Source of the DNA: a virus
Virus record (IMG/VR): IMGVR_UViG_3300042328_002128
Coordinates: 1 to 50,460 of that record
DNA length: 50,460 nucleotides
Strand: one strand, 5' to 3'
This document shows positions 40,267 through 48,743 of this stretch, one piece after another. Position 1 is the first letter of the stretch. Every line of letters starts with the position of its first letter. The position numbers and the translations under genes were made by a program. The notes beneath the pieces were generated by a model. That model searched no databases and was not told where the DNA came from. It saw only the letters and a list, made by a program, of their open reading frames with translations.

Positions 40267-41629
40267 TAGCAGACTCCAGAGTTAATTTTGGAAACTTAGA
40301 AAAATAAAAATCAACATTAGCATCAGGATCAACAATCTCAACAGAATCTTCAGTAATAATTATAAAATTATTCTCTTTATAATTTCGAAAATCTACATAA
40401 GATATTGATTTTTCGTCATCATTTTCTATTAACTTATTAATAGATTTTAAATTTTCAGAATAAAGAAGATCGTAAATTTTAAGAACTATATCTTTTAATT
40501 TTTCATTAGCTTTAGGAGTATTAGAATCTAAAAAATTAAGATAGTCGTGATCAATAAGAGCTATGTATTTTGAATTAATATAACTTCCTGAAGAAAAATT
40601 ATCAGGAAACAATATCTTAGAAAGATGATTGTAAGAGTTAAAGGTTGAAACGTTTTGAAGAACAGCATCTAAATTAAAAGCTTTAATTCCATTGTTATTT
40701 TTAAATTCAGTAACAATTGAAGTAACTTCTTCAAGGGAAAGACCACTAAAATATTTTAAGAAATTTAAAGTAAATTTTTTCTCAGATACTCTTCCAGTAG
40801 GACTAATACTAGGAGAAATTTTCTTTGACTTATCTCCATAGGTTATAGTTTTAAAAGCAGAAATAGTTAGGGTAGAATTATCTTTCTTAAAACAACGAGA
40901 TACTTGATTTCGAAAAAACCCAACTCCTAAATCAGTATTCCATCCTCCAGACATATAATCATTAATTATGAAATTATATATTGTAGATATGTCAAAGCTT
41001 TGCGTAGATGAAAGATGTTGTTGAAGAAGAATACTTGTTTCATTTAAACACATCCTTGCATCCATGTACATATTTGGATAAATGCATGGGATAAAAGAAT
41101 CTTCATTTGAGTTTAAAGGGCCATCATTAAAGTAAAGATAAGCATTATAATAAGACTCTTCTGGAATAACATGTAATAACATTAAAGTCCAAGGAACCCA
41201 AATATCAAAAGTAAAATCTTTTTTAGAAGATTGATGTGACTTAGCGTTCTTAAAGTTAATTGTTGCCTTAAATGGAGGCCTCTCAATTAACCATACGTTT
41301 TTATTATCAGTATAACGAACAGCTATTGGATAGAGATCATTGAAGTCATTTAATTGATGAGATGGAGTAAAAGTCTTTTTTATAGAATCAATAACACTAT
41401 CAGTTTTTACTGTTTTAAAATCTAAAAGTAAAGGAACAAGATTGTTTTGTACTGCAGTAAAACCGCAATACCGAGGTATATCTAGATTTCGTTCAGCAAA
41501 AGATTCTTTAAGAATTTTTAAATATGCAGGTGGAAACAAAGAAAGACTTTCATAGTATAAAGGTCTTAGGTTAAATTCAGTTTCAACCTTAGTAATACAA
41601 TCATCATTAGCATAAATATAGTCAAGCAT
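40259..41629 (-). CDS. E2-like (PRTRC protein B/Prok-E2_D-type) protein, 456 aa
   Basis: Paralogue of the preceding entry, with the same block order: VWLIERPPFKATINFKNAKS, FDIWVPWTLMLLHVIPEESY, LYFNDGPLNSNED and CIYPNMYMDARMCLN, giving a candidate catalytic C194 in a YPNxYxDxxxC context. The protein carries an in-frame CGG followed by T at codon 53 (41473-41471), which must be read as Arg for the full protein. Quadruplet reading there would truncate it. Role: probably passes a ubiquitin-like protein from the E1 to targets. Confidence 0.58.
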   Translation of the reverse strand: MLDYIYANDDCITKVETEFNLRPLYYESLSLFPPAYLKILKESFAERNLDIPRYCGFTAVQNNLVPLLLDFKTVKTDSVIDSIKKTFTPSHQLNDFNDLYPIAVRYTDNKNVWLIERPPFKATINFKNAKSHQSSKKDFTFDIWVPWTLMLLHVIPEESYYNAYLYFNDGPLNSNEDSFIPCIYPNMYMDARMCLNETSILLQQHLSSTQSFDISTIYNFIINDYMSGGWNTDLGVGFFRNQVSRCFKKDNSTLTISAFKTITYGDKSKKISPSISPTGRVSEKKFTLNFLKYFSGLSLEEVTSIVTEFKNNNGIKAFNLDAVLQNVSTFNSYNHLSKILFPDNFSSGSYINSKYIALIDHDYLNFLDSNTPKANEKLKDIVLKIYDLLYSENLKSINKLIENDDEKSISYVDFRNYKENNFIIITEDSVEIVDPDANVDFYFSKFPKLTLESANV

Positions 41630-41636
41630 AGAATCC

Positions 41637-42398
41637 TTAAGCGTTTGTTAAATAACTAAGATAAGAAACTTTAGAAGCGTTTTCTTGAGATTTTTGTTCT
41701 ACAAAAGAAGAAATAACATTTTCGTTAGTTGCTGTTGTGTTAGAATGAATTTCTTCTATAATATTTTTAAGTTCAAAATCAAAAGAATCTTTTTCTATTT
41801 TAGAATAAAAATCAGCATAGTATGATAGTTCATTAAGAATATTATTATTTAAATCTTTAATAAAAAACTTAATAGAACCCATAGAAGTTCTGTGAAAATC
41901 TACTGTGTATACTGCAGTTTGGTCTTTGACGGTAAACTTAGCATATTCGCCGGCATCTGCAACATAGGATGGACATGTTACATGTACAGAACCAGCAGAA
42001 CAGTAAATACCATAAGGTGAGTCAGGGTGAGAACAAGTTGAAATGTTAACTGGATTTGCATATTTATAATGTACAGAAAGGTTTTCTGCACAACTAAAAT
42101 ATTTACAAGAAACACAAGAAGACTGAATTGGTTCAACTAATTGGGCTGAAACAATATTGCCCTTTTCAATTCCTTGAATAGATAAAGATGTAATATCTAC
42201 GTTAGTTATTTCGCGAATTCTAGTAATTGCTTTAGAATTAAAAACATCTACAGGATGTAAATCTGATTCAATTATGCTAACTAAGAGATCAATTAGATCA
42301 AAATCTTCAGAATTATTTTCAGTTTGAATCTGAGAAAGTAAATTACGAAAATGAGCAACAACAACACTTTTTTTTAATGTTCCCACAATTATCTCCAA
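41637..42398 (-). CDS. Cys-rich protein, 253 aa
   Basis: A helical N-terminal half is followed by SSCVSCKYFSCAENLSVHYK and later Cys at NISTCSHPD and YCSAGSVHVTCPSY, a zinc-binding set of seven or more Cys. Its position between E2-like genes and AAA+ suggests an adaptor. The function is unknown. Confidence 0.6.
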   Translation of the reverse strand: MEIIVGTLKKSVVVAHFRNLLSQIQTENNSEDFDLIDLLVSIIESDLHPVDVFNSKAITRIREITNVDITSLSIQGIEKGNIVSAQLVEPIQSSCVSCKYFSCAENLSVHYKYANPVNISTCSHPDSPYGIYCSAGSVHVTCPSYVADAGEYAKFTVKDQTAVYTVDFHRTSMGSIKFFIKDLNNNILNELSYYADFYSKIEKDSFDFELKNIIEEIHSNTTATNENVISSFVEQKSQENASKVSYLSYLTNA

Positions 42399-43051
42399 GT
42401 AGTTTGATAAACAGAATAAATTTTTTTATTTAAATCATCTATTTGTTGATTAAGTTCTTTTATTTTAAGATCTTTCAGATCAAGTTGATTTAATAAATAA
42501 CTATTATCAACAAGAGAATTACTTAAATGAGAAATAGACAGAGAAATTTGAGAAAGAATTTCTTCTGGAGAATTAGTGGTAGAAATCATTTCTAGATGGG
42601 ATTCGGTAAATTCTTGAGATTTGATTACAAAAGCTTTTCCAGAACCAGCACCAATTTGAGTAATTCTACCAGATGATTTAAGAAGATTAAAAATTGATTC
42701 AGAAATAGAAGGAAGAAGATCAGAAAAGAAAGTAGAAATAAATTCTTTCTTAGAAAAAGGAAAAAAGAAATAGTCAATACCCTCTGAAGAAGGCGCATAC
42801 AACTCTAAAGTAGAGATAATAGAAGAAGATGTACATAAAGCCGTTAGAGAAGTATCTTCTGATATTAAATCAGAATAATCAGATAAAGAACTCCCATCAG
42901 CAAGATATGATCTAAACCGAGAGTAATCTCCAGTGTTTATTACATGTGCTGCTAAACAGTTAAATTCTGTAGACTTTGTATTATGTTCTGAAGAAAACCG
43001 TTGGTAGGTAATAGAATTTAAAGTTTCTAAGTTATCAATATTAGTTATCAT
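42389..43051 (-). CDS. Hypothetical protein with C-terminal coiled coil, 220 aa
   Basis: The last 50 residues form a coiled coil (LLNQLDLKDLKIKELNQQID). Two in-frame CGG codons, at 43000-42998 (codon 18) and 42919-42917 (codon 45), are followed by T and must be read as Arg; quadruplet reading would truncate the protein at the start. It overlaps the flanking genes by about 10 bases on either side. No family recognised. Confidence 0.6.
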   Translation of the reverse strand: MITNIDNLETLNSITYQRFSSEHNTKSTEFNCLAAHVINTGDYSRFRSYLADGSSLSDYSDLISEDTSLTALCTSSSIISTLELYAPSSEGIDYFFFPFSKKEFISTFFSDLLPSISESIFNLLKSSGRITQIGAGSGKAFVIKSQEFTESHLEMISTTNSPEEILSQISLSISHLSNSLVDNSYLLNQLDLKDLKIKELNQQIDDLNKKIYSVYQTTWR

Positions 43052-43337
43052 ATTTTTGAGCCTCTACTGAGTGAAAGGATAGTGTTTTAGATTCAATGAA
43101 CTTCTTTACGGGAAGTGAAAGTACATGTAAAGAAGTCATTTGTGGATACATTGATTTAACAATAGGGTATATTTTGTTAATGCATGATATATCTTTTATA
43201 ATATCAATTGAATGAGAGTCTACAAAAAGTAGACAATGACCATTGCTCTCAGAGGTCAGATGACTTTGATTCAACCACGTCATTAATGGCTGAGGCAAGT
43301 CTTTCATCCTGTTGGGCCACGAGTGTTTTAGATCCAT
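43041..43337 (-). CDS. Hypothetical protein, up to 98 aa (start uncertain)
   Basis: The frame overlaps the end of the upstream coiled-coil gene by 89 bases if begun at 43337; an internal ATG at 43283 cuts the overlap to 35. The conserved-looking core is HCLLFVDSHSIDIIKDISCI. No motif recognised. Confidence 0.45.
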   Translation of the reverse strand: MDLKHSWPNRMKDLPQPLMTWLNQSHLTSESNGHCLLFVDSHSIDIIKDISCINKIYPIVKSMYPQMTSLHVLSLPVKKFIESKTLSFHSVEAQKYDN

Positions 43338-43629
43338 CTTGCATAACCTTTAGCATTTCTCGTCTAGCTTGGCTGACGTTATTTTGAAAAACTTTTTGCT
43401 GATCTTCAGTAGCAAAAGAAATTTGAGCTAGAAGCGCTTCCAAAAACACAGCTTGCTCACCAAATCCTACGACCAAGGTGGCAATCTGCTTTTCAAAAGA
43501 TTCAAGCTTATCATCAATTTCTTTAATTCTTGAATCTGTGAGCTTAGATAAGCTGATAATAACTTCTTCAACGTAAGACTTTAGTTCTTCAGTTGACATA
43601 GAAGAATCATTATTATTTTGATCAGACAT
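43249..43629 (-). CDS. Coiled-coil protein, 126 aa
   Basis: Start chosen at ATG 43629 (MSDQNNNDSS). A long charged helix (KLTDSRIKEIDDKLESFEKQ, then ATEDQQKVFQNNVSQARREM). Probably oligomeric. In the AAA+/Ubl operon it could act as an adaptor or scaffold. The function is unknown. Confidence 0.62.
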   Translation of the reverse strand: MSDQNNNDSSMSTEELKSYVEEVIISLSKLTDSRIKEIDDKLESFEKQIATLVVGFGEQAVFLEALLAQISFATEDQQKVFQNNVSQARREMLKVMQDGSKTLVAQQDERLASAINDVVESKSSDL

Positions 43630-43630
43630 T

Positions 43631-44272
43631 TTATACCTCATACCAGTGTTGGTTATTTGCTACATAAGAGTATAGCGCAAGATCAACAATATAGGAAATA
43701 GAAGAAATATCTTGGCGTGTTACTTTGATAGAATCAACAGAAATTGGAGACTTCATATCAGGAATATAAGCTCCAGTATCTGAAACTCGTGCAGTAAAAT
43801 GGCCAGCTTTCCATACAAAAGCATTAGAATCATAAGTATCACCAGAAGACCAGTGATGTGCCTTGAAGATTCTAGATACAGGCTTTCCATCAATCTTTCC
43901 GCCACCATAGGAAGCATAAGCTTCTGGTGTAGGTATTCCTAATCTATCATTTGCAGGATATATATCAGCTGCAGTTCCAAGAGTAATTGATTTAAGATAA
44001 GCAGCAAAGTCAACAGCGTCAACATAAAGCTGAGTGTGTCCTAATAACTTTCCATCAGGAGAAGTTTTACCAATATCTATTTTAAATTTCATACCAGTAA
44101 ACCAAGGGCGAATAGAAAGAAATCCGCTTTGGGTTTTAGATCTAAACCACTTCTTATAAAGATCATTTTCGTAATCTTTATCATCTTTAGAAAAGACTTT
44201 TTCAGGGGAATTAGAATCGTCATCAAGGGTAGTTAAAAACTCTTGAACAGATTCATAAACTTCATCTGACAT
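43631..44272 (-). CDS. Hypothetical protein, 213 aa
   Basis: A beta-rich central part (GMKFKIDIGKTSPDGKLLGH, YVDAVDFAAYLKSITLG, then AHHWSSGDTYDSNAFVWKAG). No motif I can name. It abuts the coiled-coil gene and precedes the AAA+ gene by 15 bases, so it is part of that operon. Confidence 0.62.
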   Translation of the reverse strand: MSDEVYESVQEFLTTLDDDSNSPEKVFSKDDKDYENDLYKKWFRSKTQSGFLSIRPWFTGMKFKIDIGKTSPDGKLLGHTQLYVDAVDFAAYLKSITLGTAADIYPANDRLGIPTPEAYASYGGGKIDGKPVSRIFKAHHWSSGDTYDSNAFVWKAGHFTARVSDTGAYIPDMKSPISVDSIKVTRQDISSISYIVDLALYSYVANNQHWYEV

Positions 44273-44287
44273 TTTTATATCTCCTTT

Positions 44288-45901
44288 TTAATTTGAAATA
44301 GGAATCTTTGCGAAGGAATTCCTGGCAATTGAACGATTTGGATTAAGTACATTTTGTGCTTCTGTGTATTGATCAGTAGAAGCCCAGTCCCACTGATCAA
44401 GAGCTGTTCTATACAATTCTTGAATCATTGGTCGAGACTTATTCCAAAGAATATTTCTCATTTTAGAAACATGAGAAAGTATATCTTGAGTATTGATTGC
44501 TCTGAGCTCAGAGGAACTAACAAAGAATTTAACTTCTGAAATAAGACTCTTAATTTCTGCACCGGTAAAGTACTGAGTTGCATTTGCTAATGCTTCAGTA
44601 TTATACACATGGGGTGTATTTATTCCAGAAAGGTAAATTGAAAAGATAGATTGACGCTCTTCAAGAGAAGGAAGGCCAACAAATAAAATTTTATCAAAAC
44701 GATCTGCGCGTAACATCTCTGGCTTAAGATGCTCAAGCTGATTAGCTGCACACATCAAGAAAACATTTTCAGGAAGTTCCTGAAGACCAGTAAGAAATTC
44801 TCCATGAACACGATCAGTCGTGCCACCATCTACCTGGGAAGAACTTTGTCCACCAGATAGATCTCGACCAAATTCGTCAATCCAAACACATAATGGGGCC
44901 ATAGCATTGATCTGTTTAAATACTGCGCGCATATTAGCTTCTGATTGACCGATATAAGAGTTCATGACTTGACTAATGCCGGTGCGAGCAAGATCTAGAC
45001 CAAGAGCATTTGCAGTTGCCTCACAGATGGCAGATTTACCAGTGCCCGGAATACCAACCATAAGCATGCGTCTGATTGGGGAAATTCCAAATTGCTTAGC
45101 TTGTTCAGGATTATGCCAAAGGTTAGCGTTTCTAGAAATAAGATCTTTAATAAAATCAAGACCACCAATATTATCAAAAGTAATTTGAGGTTTAATAATC
45201 TCTAGGATGCCGTTCTTCTTGACTGAGCTCATTTTCTGCTCATAAATATAATCAGCAGAAACTTCACCAGTTTCAAGAACAGAGGTCAAAGCAAGATTAA
45301 TAAACTCAGTTTCAGAAAGGCCCAAAGCAGAAGAAGCAATAGCTTTGTAATCAGATGTAACAAGTTGATTATTAGAAGAAGAATTTATGTGAGCAAGTAC
45401 TGTAACAAAATCTTCTATAGAAGGATACTCAGTTTCTATAGAGTTAAACAAATGAGCAAAATTTTCTGGAGCAGAAAAATGAGAAACAATAATATATTGA
45501 ATAGGCATAGAAGCAAGATCATTAGACCAAAATGCTTCACGATAAGTTACATTAGCGTTATTAAAAAGACCTGCGTACATTTCTACAAAGCCATCAGGAT
45601 TTGAAAAAACATCAAACATAAATGTCTTTTGAGTTTCTATTTCATATTTAGAAATAAAATCATGAGCAACAGAAAAATCAAAAGTTACTTTCTTAATAAC
45701 CTGAGCTGGATCATCTGGACTAGGCATGTCGACTAGAACGGGTTTCCATGATCCGTTTTTATATTGACAAAAACCGTTGATAGGATCAATGATAAAGTAA
45801 CTACGATCAGAAAAATTAACGATTGATTCTAAAGCCTTAGAGGTATCCATCGTCTTAACCCACAAAGATGGGTAACCAAGTTTAATTTGAGAAAAAAGCA
45901 T
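44288..45901 (-). CDS. AAA+ ATPase (unfoldase-like), 537 aa
   Basis: The N-terminal 240 residues are a non-conserved substrate or partner domain. The AAA+ module follows: Walker A VGIPGTGKSA (283-290), Walker B PLCVWIDEFGRDL (about 336-345), sensor residues and the arginine-finger region LRADRFDK (about 394). IGQSEANMRAVFKQ and GLPSLEERQSIFSIYLSG match the classic 26S-ATPase/FtsH/p97 clade. It is probably an unfoldase that acts with ubiquitin-like tags or with the proteasome-like hydrolase. This is an inference from shared context. Confidence 0.85.
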   Translation of the reverse strand: MLFSQIKLGYPSLWVKTMDTSKALESIVNFSDRSYFIIDPINGFCQYKNGSWKPVLVDMPSPDDPAQVIKKVTFDFSVAHDFISKYEIETQKTFMFDVFSNPDGFVEMYAGLFNNANVTYREAFWSNDLASMPIQYIIVSHFSAPENFAHLFNSIETEYPSIEDFVTVLAHINSSSNNQLVTSDYKAIASSALGLSETEFINLALTSVLETGEVSADYIYEQKMSSVKKNGILEIIKPQITFDNIGGLDFIKDLISRNANLWHNPEQAKQFGISPIRRMLMVGIPGTGKSAICEATANALGLDLARTGISQVMNSYIGQSEANMRAVFKQINAMAPLCVWIDEFGRDLSGGQSSSQVDGGTTDRVHGEFLTGLQELPENVFLMCAANQLEHLKPEMLRADRFDKILFVGLPSLEERQSIFSIYLSGINTPHVYNTEALANATQYFTGAEIKSLISEVKFFVSSSELRAINTQDILSHVSKMRNILWNKSRPMIQELYRTALDQWDWASTDQYTEAQNVLNPNRSIARNSFAKIPISN

Positions 45902-45930
45902 AAAATCCTAAAAATAACGGGTGGCTTTAT

Positions 45931-45978
45931 AAAAAAGTGGGGGAGCGTATCCAGCTAAAAGCCAATACACTCCCCCAC
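45931..45978 (-). terminator. Strong terminator between Ubl and AAA+ genes
   Basis: On the minus strand GTGGGGGAG-TGTAT pairs with ATACG-CTCCCCCAC, a 14-bp stem (with one G:T pair) and a 14-nt loop, followed by TTTTTTATAA. It would cut transcription running from the Ubl gene towards the AAA+ gene, so the ratio of tag to unfoldase is probably set here. Confidence 0.85.
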
Positions 45979-46009
45979 GAATGGGATGCTAGTGAGGGAA
46001 AAAGGTTAA

Positions 46010-46267
46010 TTAACCCTTTTCGCCTGCACGGCGGTGGAACTCTACGTTGTCATTTGCTCCAACAACATAGTCTTCATCAAGCTTATCTTTACCTTTGTAA
46101 GCTACAGCGTCTGAAGGAATTCCCCAAAGCTTGGAAAACTGTTCACGGATATCCTTTACAGTCTTTCCTGAAACTGGAGCAGGCTGTGTGTAAACACCAA
46201 AGCGAACGTTGGCCATCTGACCAGACGAAGGCTGTGATGCTGCACCGGAATTGTTAATTGCAGTCAT
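46010..46267 (-). CDS. Ubiquitin-like beta-grasp protein (PRTRC protein C-like), 85 aa
   Basis: After a short disordered start, ANVRFGVYTQPAPVSGKTVK, then a central helix (DIREQFSKLWGIPSDAV) and DNVEFHRRAGEKG form a beta-grasp layout. The C-terminal EFHRRAGEKG resembles the tail of PRTRC-system protein C and ends in a single Gly, as needed for conjugation after activation by an E1. The E1-like gene lies 13 bases upstream. It is probably the modifier of this system. Confidence 0.75.
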   Translation of the reverse strand: MTAINNSGAASQPSSGQMANVRFGVYTQPAPVSGKTVKDIREQFSKLWGIPSDAVAYKGKDKLDEDYVVGANDNVEFHRRAGEKG

Positions 46268-46280
46268 TTTATTCTCCTAA

Positions 46281-47036
46281 TTAGTTATTAACAGTAGATA
46301 CTAGAGATGGACGACGATCATAAGGTTCTGCTTTGCCAATTGCAAGGTCAAAGTAAATCTCTGCTTCGTCAGGGCTTTGTTTGGCAACAATTGTTTTCTG
46401 AACTCTTCCAAGCAAATATGCAGCAACAGCCATATTTGTAGCAAGAATTTGAGTCCCTCCTTCAATTGATGCGCGTTCCTGGCAAGATAACTCTCCTGGA
46501 TTTTTATCAGGAGGATTATCATATTCAGGATGGTTATTCACTGGATGGTCAGTAACGTCATAGCCGTCACGACGTTGATAATGATAGATGCTACCAAAAA
46601 GAGCATCATCATTTCCACCAGTAAAAATATCAATATTATTTAATTGAGATGCAGCGTCAAACAAAATTTTACGAGCAGCAAAATTATCTACAACTGCAAA
46701 TACAACATCATTCTCAGAGATTAAAGAAGAAGCTTTAATCTTAGGAGACTCTTCATCTGCAACACCAGCAAAGTTGTCATCAACAACCCATTTAGGAACT
46801 GGAATAAAAGTTGTATTGTCAAATTGTTGAGTTAATCTATGAGCTGTAGCAATTGCTTTATTTCCCATTTGAGTAAAAGATTGACGTTCTTTATTGCGCT
46901 CTTCATAAGTATCGCCATCAACAATTATAAGAGCAGAACCAGGATACTTATACTCTAATAAACGAGCAAGACCGTCAGCAAGCCATGTGCCAATGCCTCC
47001 AGCTCCAACAAGAACAAACCTTTTTTGCTCAGTCAT
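46281..47036 (-). CDS. E1/ThiF-like ubiquitin-activating protein, 251 aa
   Basis: A Rossmann adenylation core: VLVGAGGIGTWLADGLA (residues 9-25), VDGDTYEERNKERQSF with the D-x-x-N-x-x-RQ of E1 enzymes, and FAVVDNFAARKILFD. A Cys in PGELSCQERASIEGG is a candidate catalytic Cys. The length fits PRTRC ThiF-family proteins. It would adenylate the C-terminal Gly of the Ubl 13 bases downstream and pass it to an E2-like protein. It overlaps the JAMM gene by 8 bases. Confidence 0.85.
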   Translation of the reverse strand: MTEQKRFVLVGAGGIGTWLADGLARLLEYKYPGSALIIVDGDTYEERNKERQSFTQMGNKAIATAHRLTQQFDNTTFIPVPKWVVDDNFAGVADEESPKIKASSLISENDVVFAVVDNFAARKILFDAASQLNNIDIFTGGNDDALFGSIYHYQRRDGYDVTDHPVNNHPEYDNPPDKNPGELSCQERASIEGGTQILATNMAVAAYLLGRVQKTIVAKQSPDEAEIYFDLAIGKAEPYDRRPSLVSTVNN

Positions 47037-48702
47037 AATAATATTCTCTTTCTGCTATATAGTCAAATTCACTTTTTGAATTTTTGTAATGAACAAATGA
47101 AGCACAAACATCAATTGGATCATTTATTGTGAATCCTTCTTGAACAAAATCTACGATAGCTTCTTTAAAAGAAGGGCAAGAAACATCATAATAATTTACA
47201 CAATTAAAACAATCAGTTTCTATTTGATAAACAAATCTTTTTTTGTGAGCTTCATCAAACTCTTTAATGTTAGATTCTGTAACAGTTTTCTTACATGAAC
47301 AAAGATGAACATCAGTAAGGTTAACACCACAGCAAAGAGTTTTTTCTTCATAAACAAAATCATCATCTGGAACAACATCGGATCCAGCTGCAAAAGGATC
47401 TAATCCTTGAGGTTTAATATTTAAAAGAAAATTAGAAACAGGATTATGTTCATCTACACAGTAGATATAATAACCAACATTGGGATCCAGTGCTCTACTG
47501 GAACAATAGTGATGAATCATAGTGATGATGTCATACTGTCCCATATCTTGAGTAATTATAGGAGTGTCGCAAGTTGGACAAAATCCAGACTTAATTGCTT
47601 GAAGTTCTAAAGGAAAAGAACAAATCAAGCAATCAGCTGACATAACAGATTCAAGATCAATCTCAATTGCAACAATAGAATCATGAGGAATAGAATCTAA
47701 TTCTTTTAGAAAAATAGATTTATCAAATGATTTATGGGTAGTAGTTTCCGTACCAGCTGTCGTAGGTTGCGAGTTGGGAGGTTGTTGAGCCCACATCTTT
47801 TGGTACGACTGGGTTTGTGTAAGAGTAGCCTGAGTAGCCTGAGTAGCCGAACCCCCCATATTGAGGGGTTGGACTTTTTTTACTTTTTGGGTCCATTCTA
47901 CAACCTCAGGATCAGGTGATTTAGATACAAAAAGTGGCTCAAAAACATCTTCTGGCTTAAGGGTAAAAGCAGTTCCGCCCATTTGAAGCTCTATATGATA
48001 TTGAGTTGCTCCATTGTTAACAGTCTTTTGCCAACCATAAGTAATATGAATGCCATCAAAGTCTGCTTGATCTTCATGATCTGTGCCAGATGCATATGCA
48101 GGCATATCAGGATGAGAGTGAACAGAACCAACAATCATAGCTTCATCTGGTTTAATAGCAACAATGCTATCAGCATCGTACTTGCAATGAACAGAAGTGT
48201 TTTGTTGTTCAGGAACTAGCACACCCCATCCATCAGGTCCTTCTTTAGTTGGATCATAAGTAAGTATTACGATAGATTCAGTATGATGTTGCGCGTCAAC
48301 TAAGCGGAAGAATTCATCAAGCTTATCTACAATAGTCCGAGGAATGTAAGGCATTGTATATTGTGCAACTTCTTCAACAGATGCAAAGTTTGAACCTAAA
48401 GGATCAGAAGAATCTGATACAGAACGACCAACAAAGTTATTGACAACTTTAAGAATAGAAGGAGCATAACTTACAGAAGTAGACTGTGTTACAACTCCTT
48501 TTGAATCTTTAGTCTGAACATTTTTGTAAGTTGCTTTATCGCAAATTAAATAATAAATTTGAAATCCAAATGATTCAATTACTTCACAAATATCATCTAC
48601 GACTTCCCAGTTGTTTGCAACGAAACAAGGGGCACCGTTAGACATCCAGAAATAATTCATATCATCTAGAGTGTAGTTAACTACATTCTCTACTGTAGAC
48701 AT
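47029..48702 (-). CDS. JAMM/Mov34 peptidase-containing protein (PRTRC protein A-like), 557 aa
   Basis: The metal site is complete: H195-x-H197-x7-S205-x2-D208 in VGSVHSHPDMPAYASGTDHE, with an upstream Glu. This is the JAB1/MPN+ fold used to remove ubiquitin-like tags. The C-terminal region adds several Cys pairs (CLICSFPLELQ, FCPTCDTP, then LCCGVNLTDVHLCSCKK), perhaps zinc ribbons. One in-frame CGG followed by A at codon 122 (48339-48337) must be read as Arg here. Quadruplet reading gives G-L-L-stop and removes the peptidase, so late expression would be blocked. Confidence 0.85.
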   Translation of the reverse strand: MSTVENVVNYTLDDMNYFWMSNGAPCFVANNWEVVDDICEVIESFGFQIYYLICDKATYKNVQTKDSKGVVTQSTSVSYAPSILKVVNNFVGRSVSDSSDPLGSNFASVEEVAQYTMPYIPRTIVDKLDEFFRLVDAQHHTESIVILTYDPTKEGPDGWGVLVPEQQNTSVHCKYDADSIVAIKPDEAMIVGSVHSHPDMPAYASGTDHEDQADFDGIHITYGWQKTVNNGATQYHIELQMGGTAFTLKPEDVFEPLFVSKSPDPEVVEWTQKVKKVQPLNMGGSATQATQATLTQTQSYQKMWAQQPPNSQPTTAGTETTTHKSFDKSIFLKELDSIPHDSIVAIEIDLESVMSADCLICSFPLELQAIKSGFCPTCDTPIITQDMGQYDIITMIHHYCSSRALDPNVGYYIYCVDEHNPVSNFLLNIKPQGLDPFAAGSDVVPDDDFVYEEKTLCCGVNLTDVHLCSCKKTVTESNIKEFDEAHKKRFVYQIETDCFNCVNYYDVSCPSFKEAIVDFVQEGFTINDPIDVCASFVHYKNSKSEFDYIAEREYYYD

Positions 48703-48743
48703 AAAACTCCTAAAATATTAATTGGTTGTGTTTTTTATTGATA

